Below are positions 7,794-15,781 of a stretch of 64,000 nt of DNA, one piece after another. A program made the translations under genes and the position numbers. This DNA comes from Shewanella waksmanii ATCC BAA-643 (GTDB taxonomy: Bacteria; Pseudomonadota; Gammaproteobacteria; Enterobacterales; Shewanellaceae). The notes below the pieces were generated by a model. That model was not told the origin of the DNA. It saw only the letters and a program-made list of their open reading frames with translations, and searched no databases. The stretch's first letter is position 1. Each line of letters starts with the position of its first letter. Where the stretch lies: assembly GCF_000518805.1 (NCBI RefSeq), contig NZ_JAEH01000014.1:47710-111709 (forward strand). Reading direction: 5' to 3'.

Positions 7794-9099
7794 ACCCTAC
7801 CAAAGCAGTGCGTGGCGCATCACCATTATCTTTTCTGGGTTAGTCACGCTGATTATTGGCACCTTGCTATTTGGCATGTATCGCCAGTTGATGAATGAGC
7901 AAGAGTTGCAGCTTAATCAGCATCTTGCTGCTGAAAAAGCACGCTATCAACAGATGGCACTCACCTTAGATAGACGCAGCTTTGCTACCCAAATTCGTAA
8001 TGCAGACCCTAAGGTCGCGCTGGTGGCATGGCGTAACTCATACGATCTGGTTGGCGCATTGAGTTTAATGCCCGACAACATGCCGCTGTTACCGCAGACC
8101 CGCGATTTCCCGATTTTGACCGGTGGACCAGACAAGCTACATATTTTAACCGGTGGCTTGGTGATGACTCGTTATGGTCCAGTGTTAATTGCTACCCGTA
8201 CTGATCAGTTGGCGACCTTGATTGAGCGGTTTGTTAATGCCGCCATTACCGCCATGATGCTGACTATTGTGCTGACATTGGCACTGGGGTACCTGTTTTC
8301 CAAAGCCATTTTACGACGACTGGTGCAATATAACCGCTTGAGTCGCCGGATTGAGAAAGGCGAATACTCAACACGGTTGCCTGTCAGTTGGCGCCAAGAT
8401 GAATTCGATATGCTGGCGCGCAAGTTCAATCGGGTACTCGATACCTTAGAGGACAATTTGCATGCGGTCCGTGGGGCAACAGACAATATTGCCCATGATT
8501 TACGTACGCCGTTGTCGCATCTACGTATTGGTTTAGAGCAGTTACCGAGTAAACCGGCCCACGAGCTCGACGAGGCGTGCGCCATTTTGACCGAAGAGCT
8601 CGATCACTGCTTAGCAACCTTTGATGCCATGTTGTCGCTTACCCGCATTGAGGAAGGCCAGCAAACGCTGGAGCTGCAACCTTTGAGTTTGCACGCTATT
8701 TGCCAAGACTTGTATGAAATGGCCGAAGCGATGGCTGAGCTTAAAGAGCAGCAATTGACCTTGCAGTTAGGTGACGATGCCACAGTGACAGGTGACAAAT
8801 ACCTGTTGTTCCAAGCATTGTTTAACTTGGTCGACAACGCCATTAAATACTCAGGCGAAGGTGCACAGGTACACATAGTGCAACAAGGCAAACAGATCAT
8901 CATTAGAGATAATGGGCCGGGAATTGCCGATGAGGCGAAAGATAAAGTCTTTGATCGTCTAGTGCGTCTCGATCCTAGCCGTCATCACAAAGGCACTGGT
9001 TTGGGTTTGTCGCTTGTGAAAGCGATTATCAGCCGCCACAATGGGCGTATTAGTTTGCAAGATGCCCAACCCGGTTTGATGGTTGTGATAGATTTTTAA
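7762..9099 (+). CDS. Two-component sensor histidine kinase
   Basis: A 445-residue membrane kinase. Helices near residues 18-40 and 168-188 frame a periplasmic sensor domain of about 125 residues. HAMP follows (about 185-238), then HisKA with the phospho-acceptor H245 in NIAHDLRTPLSHL, the N box LFNLVDNAIKYS, the G1 box DNGPGI and G2 GTGLGLSL. The GTG start inside the regulator gene gives a 32-base overlap; no better in-frame start is visible before the first membrane helix. Ends eight bases before the next gene. Confidence 0.93.
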   Translation: MQAIVSVKGIRPYQSSAWRITIIFSGLVTLIIGTLLFGMYRQLMNEQELQLNQHLAAEKARYQQMALTLDRRSFATQIRNADPKVALVAWRNSYDLVGALSLMPDNMPLLPQTRDFPILTGGPDKLHILTGGLVMTRYGPVLIATRTDQLATLIERFVNAAITAMMLTIVLTLALGYLFSKAILRRLVQYNRLSRRIEKGEYSTRLPVSWRQDEFDMLARKFNRVLDTLEDNLHAVRGATDNIAHDLRTPLSHLRIGLEQLPSKPAHELDEACAILTEELDHCLATFDAMLSLTRIEEGQQTLELQPLSLHAICQDLYEMAEAMAELKEQQLTLQLGDDATVTGDKYLLFQALFNLVDNAIKYSGEGAQVHIVQQGKQIIIRDNGPGIADEAKDKVFDRLVRLDPSRHHKGTGLGLSLVKAIISRHNGRISLQDAQPGLMVVIDF

Positions 9100-9106
9100 G
9101 GTATAT

Positions 9107-9781
9107 ATGTATCGTATCGTTGCCGATGAGGCTGATTTTATTGTTATCGACAAGTCGGCAGGGGTGCACTTCCATAGCCAAGATGGTCAGGCTGGGGTGA
9201 TGGCACAGTTAGAAGCTGATTTAGGCGTTAAATTGTTTTCGGTTCATCGCCTCGATACGCTCACCTCTGGGTTACTGCTCTTTGCTAAACATGCAGCTGC
9301 CGCCGCCACGTTTACGCAGATGTTTGCCGCCCATCAGATCCAAAAATACTATGTTGCATTAGCCACAGGTAAGCCTAAAAAGAAGCAAGGTGCGGTGGTC
9401 GGTGATATGGCTAAAGCCAGGCGTAGTATGCATAAACTGCTACGAAGCAAAGATAATCCTGCCATTACTCAGTTTTTTTCGCAGTCAGTGGATCCTGGGT
9501 TGCGACTCTATTTGCTTAAGCCGTTAACGGGTAAAACCCATCAAATTAGAGTGGCACTTGCCAGTCTAGGGGTGCCGATTTTAGGTGATGCACTTTATGG
9601 TGGTGAGCCAGCACAGCGCGGCTATTTACACGCGTATAGCGTGAATTTTGTTTATAATAATCAACAGTTCGAATATTTCTGTCAGCCGACTCAGGGCGAG
9701 AGTTTTACTACAGATAATACCGTAAAGCAGTTGCAAACTTGGGCTAACCCTGAGAAGTTAGCATGGCCTAAACAAAAATAA
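9107..9781 (+). CDS. RluA-family pseudouridine synthase (TIGR01621-like)
   Basis: A 224-residue RNA pseudouridine synthase. The catalytic aspartate lies in VHRLDTLTSGLLLFAK (D about residue 47), with the later KTHQIRVALASLGVPILGD motif of RluA enzymes. No S4 domain is present, so it is one of the short single-domain members. Its target uridine in rRNA or tRNA cannot be assigned. The start follows the kinase stop by eight bases with AAGG upstream, so it may be co-transcribed with the two-component genes. Confidence 0.88.
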   Translation: MYRIVADEADFIVIDKSAGVHFHSQDGQAGVMAQLEADLGVKLFSVHRLDTLTSGLLLFAKHAAAAATFTQMFAAHQIQKYYVALATGKPKKKQGAVVGDMAKARRSMHKLLRSKDNPAITQFFSQSVDPGLRLYLLKPLTGKTHQIRVALASLGVPILGDALYGGEPAQRGYLHAYSVNFVYNNQQFEYFCQPTQGESFTTDNTVKQLQTWANPEKLAWPKQK

Positions 9782-9806
9782 TTGCTCATAAAAGGGAGTT
9801 GGTCCA

Positions 9807-9974
9807 ATGGATACAAATAAGCTGTTATTGATTATCATCGCTATTTTGCTACCACCTGTTGCCGTATTTCTAAAAAGTGGTGTTGGCAAAGACCTGCTTA
9901 TCAACATCATTTTATGTTTGTTGTTCTTTATACCAGGGCTATTACACGCACTTTGGGTTGTGACCAAATCTTAA
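9807..9974 (+). CDS. Small Pmp3/YqaE-type membrane protein
   Basis: A 55-residue protein that is almost all membrane: two hydrophobic helices (about 5-22 and 30-50) joined by FLKSGVGKDL. The pattern LLPPVAVFL, KxGxGKDLLINI and IPGLLHALWVV is that of the YqaE/Pmp3 (UPF0057) family of stress-related proteolipids. AAAGGGAG lies upstream of the ATG and a strong terminator follows 21 bases after the stop. The family's molecular role is not well defined; membrane-potential or stress functions are reported for relatives. Confidence 0.85.
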   Translation: MDTNKLLLIIIAILLPPVAVFLKSGVGKDLLINIILCLLFFIPGLLHALWVVTKS

Positions 9975-9995
9975 GTGTGAGCTTAGCAAGTGAAT

Positions 9996-10027
9996 AAACG
10001 CAGCCTGTAGGCTGCGTTTTGTTTTTT
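9996..10027 (+). terminator. Rho-independent terminator after the Pmp3-like gene
   Basis: Stem AAACGCAGCC / GGCTGCGTTT around a TGTA loop, followed by TGTTTTTT. Confidence 0.85.
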
Positions 10028-10065
10028 CACATCGTATAATAGCGGCGACTAACCAAGGCCGTGAT

Positions 10066-10230
10066 ATGAACCGACGTAAAAAGATTAACCAAACGCTAAA
10101 AAATAAAGCCAAAAAAGCCAATGCTAAGTTACATAGCAATGGCAAACCTGCCTATGTATCAAAAGCTGAGCGCGCTCGACTAGAGGCGTTAGAAGCTGAT
10201 CAAGTTGAATCTACTATAGCGTCAAAGTAA
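10066..10230 (+). CDS. Small basic DUF2986-like protein
   Basis: A 54-residue, very basic protein beginning MNRRKKINQTLKNKAKKANA and continuing with KPAYVSKAERARLEALEAD. This matches the short DUF2986 family seen in Shewanella and Vibrio relatives, whose function is unknown. The Lys/Arg-rich first half could bind nucleic acid or ribosome, but nothing here proves it. It stands alone between a terminator and the gltS promoter region. Confidence 0.72.
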   Translation: MNRRKKINQTLKNKAKKANAKLHSNGKPAYVSKAERARLEALEADQVESTIASK

Positions 10231-10402
10231 GTACTTACTTGTTGCCCATTTTCTTTGCTGGTTAAAATCCAATCAATAAAAAGCCGCTGATTGCTCAGTT
10301 AATGTGCAAAAACTGTATTACACTTTCTTAGAAGCCAACCTATATCGTGTTTTGCTAAATTGATGATAACGTTCAGCTATTTTTTTATGGCAAAATAGCG
10401 GG

Positions 10403-10423
10403 CTGTATTACATTTTGATACAG
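10403..10423. promoter_or_regulatory. Inverted repeat upstream of gltS, possible operator
   Basis: CTGTAT and ATACAG face each other across nine bases, 91 bases before the gltS start. A related CTGTATTACA occurs at 10312-10321, so the motif is repeated in this 283-base gap. The binding protein is unknown. Nothing else gene-like is seen between 10231 and 10513. Confidence 0.3.
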
Positions 10424-10513
10424 ACAAATCATATTGAACCTAGGGTCAAGGAATAGCATTTATCTGAGGTTGTCGATAAATCCACAGACCGACGTCATCT
10501 TAGTGGGAGATTC

Positions 10514-11737
10514 ATGAATACTGTTTATGCTATCGGTGAGTTAGAGTCATTTCTCATCGCCATTCTTGTGTTGTTTATTGGCCATAGCGTTAACCGCCAT
10601 GTGGCACTTTTTAGAAAGTACAATATCCCTGAGCCGATTGTCGGTGGCCTAATTGTGGCTGCGGTGATCACCATATTGCATTTCAACCAGATATCTTTGC
10701 AATTTACCCTGTCGATGCAAAATACCTTGATGCTGATGTTTTTCAGTACCGTTGGTTTGGCCGCGAGCTATAAACAGCTGCTTAAAGGCGGCAGTAAGGT
10801 ATTTGTTTTTCTCGGTGTCGCATCATTGTATATCGTCATTCAAAATGCTGTTGGTGTATCGGTGGCTACCATGCTGGGTTTAGAGCCATTAATGGGCTTA
10901 ATTGCCGGTTCGATTACCTTGTCAGGTGGCCATGGTACTGGCGCGGCATGGGCACAAACTTTTAGCGATAACTATGGTATCAATACCTTAGAGTTTGCTA
11001 TGGCAGCCGCGACTTTTGGTCTGGTGATGGGCGGTATTATTGGCGGCCCAGTTGCACAGCGTTTGATCAACAAAAATGGCTTAGAGTCATCCTATGGAGT
11101 AGGTGGTAATCACCATACTGATCATCCTGATTTGGTCACGTATGATCAGTTAGAGGAAGATCGGGTCACGGCGAAGAGCATTCTCGAAGTGTTGTTTATT
11201 TTGCTGTTATGTGTGGCCAGTGCGAAATGGATTGGCAGTTTAGTACAAACATTGGACATTGGTTGGCTGAAAATGCCTGACTTCGTTTATGCCCTGTTTC
11301 TTGGCGTGGTGATCACCAATATCACTGAGCTGTCTCGTGGCTACAAAATTAAAGCGGAGAGTGTCGATGTCTTGGGTACGGTATCTCTGTCACTGTTTTT
11401 AGCCATGGCCTTGATGAACCTAAAACTGTGGGAAATTTTTGATCTGGCGATCCCGCTGCTCATCATTTTATTATTGCAGACCATTATTTTGGCCACCTTT
11501 GCCTATTTCGTGACTTTCAAGGTGATGGGCAGCAACTATGATGCTGCGGTTATTGCTGGCGGTCACTGTGGTTTTGGTATGGGAGCAACGCCTACAGCTG
11601 TAATGAACATGGGGGCGTTAGTTTCGCGTACTGGTCCTTCGCCACAGGCGTTTATGGTGGTGCCGATTGTCGGGGCCTTCTTCATCGATATTGTCAATGC
11701 CATTATCTTGCAAGGTTACTTAAGCTTTATTGGTTAA
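10514..11737 (+). CDS. gltS: Sodium/glutamate symporter
   Basis: A 407-residue inner-membrane carrier with two inverted halves of five helices. The reentrant, Gly-rich family motifs are visible: ITLSGGHGTGAAWA (about 137-150) and GGHCGFGMGATPTAVMNM (about 350-367). GltS imports glutamate with sodium. GTGGGAGATTC before the ATG provides a ribosome-binding site. The gene is monocistronic: a perfect 19-bp terminator hairpin follows. Confidence 0.96.
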   Translation: MNTVYAIGELESFLIAILVLFIGHSVNRHVALFRKYNIPEPIVGGLIVAAVITILHFNQISLQFTLSMQNTLMLMFFSTVGLAASYKQLLKGGSKVFVFLGVASLYIVIQNAVGVSVATMLGLEPLMGLIAGSITLSGGHGTGAAWAQTFSDNYGINTLEFAMAAATFGLVMGGIIGGPVAQRLINKNGLESSYGVGGNHHTDHPDLVTYDQLEEDRVTAKSILEVLFILLLCVASAKWIGSLVQTLDIGWLKMPDFVYALFLGVVITNITELSRGYKIKAESVDVLGTVSLSLFLAMALMNLKLWEIFDLAIPLLIILLLQTIILATFAYFVTFKVMGSNYDAAVIAGGHCGFGMGATPTAVMNMGALVSRTGPSPQAFMVVPIVGAFFIDIVNAIILQGYLSFIG

Positions 11738-11748
11738 GCCACTATCAT

Positions 11749-11790
11749 GCATACAAAAAAACGCACCTTAGGGTGCGTTTTTTTGTATGC
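11749..11790 (+). terminator. Perfect 19-bp terminator hairpin after gltS
   Basis: Arms GCATACAAAAAAACGCACC and its exact complement around a TTAG loop. T-runs and A-runs inside the stem let it work in both directions. It isolates gltS from the bufferin operon. Confidence 0.9.
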
Positions 11791-11905
11791 GAGTGTTCAT
11801 TTCCTCATCCAGCGCAGCTTTTTATTTGCAGCGTGATGCAATCAAGTTGGCCACTTATTCGTTATAGCAACTGAACCCTAGTTAAACGCGATAAGGAATA
11901 TAGCT

Positions 11906-12190
11906 ATGAACTCATCAAACAAAGCCCTAAGCATCACCGTAGCCGGCATGTTGGCCGCAGGTCTCGTTGCCAATGCCAATGCGGTGCCAGAGCAACCTAA
12001 GCAGTGGGAAAAATGTGCCGGTATAGCCAAAGCAGGAGGCAATGACTGCGGTGCACTCGATGGCAGCCATGGCTGCGCCGGCCAAGCCAAAAGTGACAAC
12101 CTGCCGACGGAGTGGGTGTATGTGCCTGCTGGTACCTGTGACAAAATCGCTGGTGGTGAAGTGAAAGCGGTTAAACCTGCAAAAAGCTAA
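11906..12190 (+). CDS. bufA1: Bufferin-type RiPP precursor (DUF2282, BufA1-like)
   Basis: A 94-residue exported peptide. A signal peptide ends near ANANA (residue 26). The mature part carries four cysteines, C37, C48, C57 and C78, in the settings [22 protein letters not shown] and VPAGTCDKI. This is the DUF2282 pattern, recently described as bufferin precursors: cysteines are oxidatively modified by a DUF692 enzyme, and the secreted product binds copper. The stop overlaps the start of that enzyme gene by one base. AAGGA precedes the ATG. Copper binding here is inferred from the family. Confidence 0.9.
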   Translation: MNSSNKALSITVAGMLAAGLVANANAVPEQPKQWEKCAGIAKAGGNDCGALDGSHGCAGQAKSDNLPTEWVYVPAGTCDKIAGGEVKAVKPAKS

Positions 12191-13029
12191 TGGCCGCAGC
12201 CAAAATTAGTGGCGCCGGCATTGGCTTGCGCCTGCCCCATGCCCATGAGGTGTTAGCTCAGCCAGACTGTGTTGCGCCTTGGTTTGAGTTATTGGTCGAT
12301 AACTGGTTGGTTGAGGGCGGACTCAATCTCCGTATGCTTGATGCTATTGCCGAGCGTTATCCGCTGGTACTGCATGGAGTCGGGTTATCGCTAGGTGGCG
12401 CTAAACCCATCGATTTCGATTATCTACGAGCCATAAAAAGCCTGAAGCAGCGTAGTGGCGCTGTGTGGTATTCAGAGCATGCTTGCTTTTGCAGTGATGG
12501 CAGCGTGCAGGTACCCGATCTGTTACCTATGCCATACACCCAAGAAGCGGTGAGCTATATGGCGGCGCGGATCAAGCAAGTGCAAGATGTGCTTGGTGAA
12601 AGAATTTTGCTCGAAAACGTGTCTACTTATTTAGCTTATCCTGATAATGAGATGAGTGAGGGCCAATTCTTATCCGCCCTGGCAGGTGAAGCCGATTGTG
12701 AGCTGCTGTTAGATATCAACAATGCTTACGTTACTTGCCAAAATTTAGATCAATCCTTGCCACAGCTATTAAGCGATATTGATCCCGATAGGGTAAAACA
12801 GATCCACCTTGCGGGCTTTGAAGATAAAGGTGATTACTTGCTTGATGCCCACAATCACCCGGTTGCTGAGCCAGTATGGCAAGCATTCTCAGCCTACATT
12901 CATCAACATGGAGTGGTACCCAGTATGATTGAGTGGGACAGTGATTTACCGAGTTTGTCGCGCTTATTGCAGGAGCGGCAACAGGCAGAAGATTTGATGC
13001 AGACCATCCAGCACAGAGTTGCCAGCTAA
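12190..13029 (+). CDS. bufB: Multinuclear non-heme iron oxidase, DUF692 (BufB-like)
   Basis: A 279-residue TIM-barrel enzyme of the DUF692/MNIO family, which oxidises cysteines in precursor peptides using two or three iron ions. Likely metal ligands are seen in order: E33, H62 (LHGVGLSLGG), E97/H98 (SEHACF), E142/N143 (LENVSTY), D175/N177/N178 (LLLDINNAY), H206 (QIHLAGF), D219/H221/H223 (DAHNHP) and E248/D250 (IEWDSD). Substrate is inferred to be the adjacent four-Cys peptide. Start overlaps the bufA1 stop, and its own stop overlaps the next gene (TAATG in both cases). Confidence 0.93.
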   Translation: MAAAKISGAGIGLRLPHAHEVLAQPDCVAPWFELLVDNWLVEGGLNLRMLDAIAERYPLVLHGVGLSLGGAKPIDFDYLRAIKSLKQRSGAVWYSEHACFCSDGSVQVPDLLPMPYTQEAVSYMAARIKQVQDVLGERILLENVSTYLAYPDNEMSEGQFLSALAGEADCELLLDINNAYVTCQNLDQSLPQLLSDIDPDRVKQIHLAGFEDKGDYLLDAHNHPVAEPVWQAFSAYIHQHGVVPSMIEWDSDLPSLSRLLQERQQAEDLMQTIQHRVAS

Positions 13030-13802
13030 TGAATTTGGCACAATGGCGCCAGCGGTTTGTGGCCGGGATCATCTCGGCTGACAGTGCGGCTGATTTTTGC
13101 AACCACTTAGCCTCCACACCACCGTCGCGCTTTGCGGTGTACCGTAACAACTACCAACAAGCGCTAGTTAGTGTATTAGCGAACTGCTACCTATGTTGTC
13201 GTACCATTGTGGGTGAGCACTGCTTTGCGCAACTGGCGCGCGATTACGTTGAGCACCATCCGCCGTTGGGCAGCAATCTGAATCAATATGGTGCTCAGTT
13301 TAGCGAATTCTTGCGGCCGCTGATGCGCCAACATCATAGCTTGAGTCAACTGGCCTATTTGAGTGAGCTGGCTAAGCTAGAGTGGCTGGTACAGCAAAGC
13401 TACTATGCCAAAGACAGTATCCCGTGCCAGTTATGGCCTGCATTGGCGCCGTTGCCCGTTGATACTCAACAGAGTGTGAACTTAGTGCTGCGGGCTGATA
13501 TATCACTGCTGAGCAGTCGCTTTCCATTACATACATTATGGTCTCGGCATCAAAGTACCGTACCGACAGGTAGCGTGATAGCGAATCCGTCTAGTGAGTA
13601 CTATCTTATGGTGCATCGAGTCAGTGACAGGGTAAAGGTGACTGCAATAGCACCGCCTGCCTATCAACTCTTGTTAGCGGTTAGGGCAAAACAATCTTTG
13701 GCACAAATTAGTGCTAATGCTGAGTGGGCAGCTCAGCTCTTTAGCGCCATTGAGCAAGGCTGGCTGGTAGGGTTTCACCTACCTAAGGACAGCCATGTTT
13801 GA
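13029..13802 (+). CDS. bufC: MNIO partner protein, DUF2063 N-terminal domain (BufC-like)
   Basis: A 257-residue protein. Its first 100 residues match the DUF2063 pattern: FVAGI, PPSRFAVYRNNYQQALVSVL, then CFAQLARDYVEHHPPLGSNLNQYG. In related systems this protein pairs with the DUF692 enzyme and presents the precursor peptide to it. The C-terminal half is less recognisable but resembles the beta-rich end found in long DUF2063 proteins. It is locked into the operon by one-base overlap with bufB and an eight-base overlap with the sigma factor. Confidence 0.88.
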   Translation: MNLAQWRQRFVAGIISADSAADFCNHLASTPPSRFAVYRNNYQQALVSVLANCYLCCRTIVGEHCFAQLARDYVEHHPPLGSNLNQYGAQFSEFLRPLMRQHHSLSQLAYLSELAKLEWLVQQSYYAKDSIPCQLWPALAPLPVDTQQSVNLVLRADISLLSSRFPLHTLWSRHQSTVPTGSVIANPSSEYYLMVHRVSDRVKVTAIAPPAYQLLLAVRAKQSLAQISANAEWAAQLFSAIEQGWLVGFHLPKDSHV

Positions 13803-14277
13803 TGCCAGTTTGCTCAATAGCCTTTATCGATATTGCTTCTGTCTCACGTTAGATAAAAGCCGCGCCGAAGATCTGCTGCAAACAGTGTTGGAAAAGTGGC
13901 TAAGGCTAGCTGATAGTGGCAATTATCAGCCGAGTTACGTGCGCAAGATGATCCGTAATCAATATATCGATGACTGCCGTCACCAACAATGTGTGGCATT
14001 TGACAGCATTGAGCAACACGCGCCGGTATTACTCGATGAACATAATTTGGAGCAATTGACCATAGCGCAGGACTTAATTGAGAAAGTCATCGTGCAGTTG
14101 TCGATATCTGAACGGGAAGTCCTCTATCTTTGGGCTGTTGTGGGGTTTACGGCTAATGAAATAGCCACAGAGCTTGCGCAACCACGCGGCACCATATTGT
14201 CACGTTTGCATCGAATCAAATCGAAAGTTGCACAATGGTCGGATGAACCTGACCATATTGGGCGGGGAGTAAGCTAA
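13795..14277 (+). CDS. ECF-type RNA polymerase sigma factor
   Basis: A 160-residue two-domain sigma factor. Region 2 is visible as DKSRAEDLLQTVLEKWLRL and YVRKMIRNQYIDDCRHQQ; region 4 as LSISEREVLYLWAVVGFTANEIATEL followed by PRGTILSRLHRIK, the DNA-recognition helix. Its gene overlaps bufC by eight bases and the anti-sigma gene by one, so it is expected to be made with the bufferin enzymes and may drive their promoter in a positive loop. Stress or copper sensing is an inference from the Caulobacter bufferin case. Confidence 0.9.
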   Translation: MFDASLLNSLYRYCFCLTLDKSRAEDLLQTVLEKWLRLADSGNYQPSYVRKMIRNQYIDDCRHQQCVAFDSIEQHAPVLLDEHNLEQLTIAQDLIEKVIVQLSISEREVLYLWAVVGFTANEIATELAQPRGTILSRLHRIKSKVAQWSDEPDHIGRGVS

Positions 14278-14948
14278 TGAATCACCCACCAGAGTCAAAA
14301 TCGGTGCCGTTAAAGCAGGCGACAAAACACTACTTTGCTGAGCAATCATTGAATTCAGCGCAGTTCGATAATCTGCAACAGCTGTTAGGCGAGCACGCTC
14401 AAGTGGCGCCAGCGGGTGCTGCGCGATCGCCATCAATAATGGCGCGTGTGCGAGCACAGACACGCCAAGCGCTATTTGCGGTTGCCGCCAGTCTGTTATT
14501 GTTGGTGTTGTTTAATGTCAATAACAGTGATTCGCCAACTCATGTTTGGGATATTGCCAATGAGGTGGCGGTTAATCATATTAAAATGAAACCACTGGAG
14601 GTAAAGAGTCGCACTTTGGTGCCTCTACGTGACTACTTTACTCAGTTAGATTTTTCCGTGATAGCCAGTCAGCGGCTAGCGTCTATGCCAGTGGCACTGC
14701 TGGGTGGCCGTTACTGCTCGATTCAAGGTGTCAGCGCAGCGCGGTTACGTTACCAACAAGCCGATGGGCCGTTAGTGACGTTATATGAAGTGCCGTTTGA
14801 TCCCATACTGCATAAAGGAATACCGCAACTGGCTCAAGGGCAAGAACCACTGGATATCACCGTAAGAGGAATTGCGGTGTCGTTATGGGTTGAACACGGG
14901 CTATTGATGGCGCAAGTCAGTGAGATAACGGCTACTGGCAAGTCTTAG
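14277..14948 (+). CDS. Transmembrane anti-sigma factor (probable)
   Basis: A 223-residue protein directly after the sigma gene. It has a cytoplasmic N-terminal part of about 64 residues, one membrane helix (about 65-81) and a periplasmic domain with a single cysteine, C147, in GRYCSIQG. This layout is that of a membrane anti-sigma factor. No zinc-binding HxxxCxxC motif is seen in the cytoplasmic part. The lone periplasmic Cys might take part in sensing, but this is speculation. Assignment rests on topology and on gene position rather than on strong domain similarity. Confidence 0.75.
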   Translation: MNHPPESKSVPLKQATKHYFAEQSLNSAQFDNLQQLLGEHAQVAPAGAARSPSIMARVRAQTRQALFAVAASLLLLVLFNVNNSDSPTHVWDIANEVAVNHIKMKPLEVKSRTLVPLRDYFTQLDFSVIASQRLASMPVALLGGRYCSIQGVSAARLRYQQADGPLVTLYEVPFDPILHKGIPQLAQGQEPLDITVRGIAVSLWVEHGLLMAQVSEITATGKS

Positions 14949-14971
14949 TGGCACGCCAATACCCTTAATAA

Positions 14972-14996
14972 TATGCACCGCTGGGTCAGCGGTGCA
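14972..14996. terminator. Hairpin between the anti-sigma gene and moeB
   Basis: Perfect 10-bp stem ATGCACCGCT / AGCGGTGCAT with a five-base loop between convergent genes. No clear T-run on either side, so efficiency is uncertain. Confidence 0.6.
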
Positions 14997-15005
14997 TGGT
15001 TGGCT

Positions 15006-15767
15006 TTAGCTACATACTGGGCAGCTAGGCTGTTTCGGCAGTTTCATTTCTCGAAACTCCATGGTCATGGCATCAATCATTAAGATTCGCCCTGCCAATG
15101 GTTTGCCTATTTTGGCAATTACTTTGATAGCTTCTGTGGCTTGCAAGCAACCGATCATTCCCACCACAGGTGCCAAAATGCCCGATTCTACACAGGTTAA
15201 TTGCTGCTCACCAAATAACTGGCTAAAACATTGATAGCAAGGGGTGTCACTGTGATAATCAAACACAGTGACGGTTCCTTCCATACGGATTGCCGCTGCG
15301 GAAACTAACGGGATTTTATGCCTAAAGCAGCTACGGTTAAGCTGCTCTCTCACCATGACATTGTCGGTACAATCCAGTACTAAACTGTGCTGTGCCACTA
15401 GCGCATCAATTTCATCATCGTCGAGTACCTTATTAATGGTATCAACTTGAATATGCGGATTGAGCTGGCACAGGGTTTGTTTGGCTGAGTCCACTTTAGC
15501 TTGGCCAATATTGTTGTCTTGATGCAGCACTTGGCGCTGCAAGTTAGATAACTCAACAGTATCAAAATCGACCAGCGTCATTTGCCCTATACCGGCAACC
15601 GCTAAATATTGGGTTGCGGCACAACCGAGCCCGCCTGCACCAATGACTAAAACTTTTGCCAGCTTTAATCGTTCTTGACCATCGAAATCCATCGCTTTAA
15701 TAGAGATATGGCGGCTATAACGCAGCGTCTCTTCATCGGATAAGATCTCTTCGTTGTCGACGTTCAT
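15006..15767 (-). CDS. moeB: Molybdopterin-synthase adenylyltransferase MoeB
   Basis: A 253-residue E1-like enzyme that adenylylates the Gly-Gly tail of MoaD. It has the nucleotide-binding GAGGLGCAATQYLA (about 43-56), the acidic DCTDN motif and two CxxC zinc pairs (CYQC near 178 and CPVC at the C-terminus). Its substrate gene moaD is 12 kb away in this window. It lies 14 bases downstream of moeA, in one minus-strand unit. Confidence 0.94.
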   Translation of the reverse strand: MNVDNEEILSDEETLRYSRHISIKAMDFDGQERLKLAKVLVIGAGGLGCAATQYLAVAGIGQMTLVDFDTVELSNLQRQVLHQDNNIGQAKVDSAKQTLCQLNPHIQVDTINKVLDDDEIDALVAQHSLVLDCTDNVMVREQLNRSCFRHKIPLVSAAAIRMEGTVTVFDYHSDTPCYQCFSQLFGEQQLTCVESGILAPVVGMIGCLQATEAIKVIAKIGKPLAGRILMIDAMTMEFREMKLPKQPSCPVCS

Positions 15768-15781
15768 AGTGATCCTTTGCC

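Noticed and set aside
8205..8585. 126-residue minus-strand frame
   Set aside because: Antisense of the histidine kinase HAMP/HisKA region.
11867..11895. GCAAC/CGATAA pair as an ECF promoter directly before bufA1
   Set aside because: The -10 would overlap the AAGGA ribosome-binding site and leave almost no leader.
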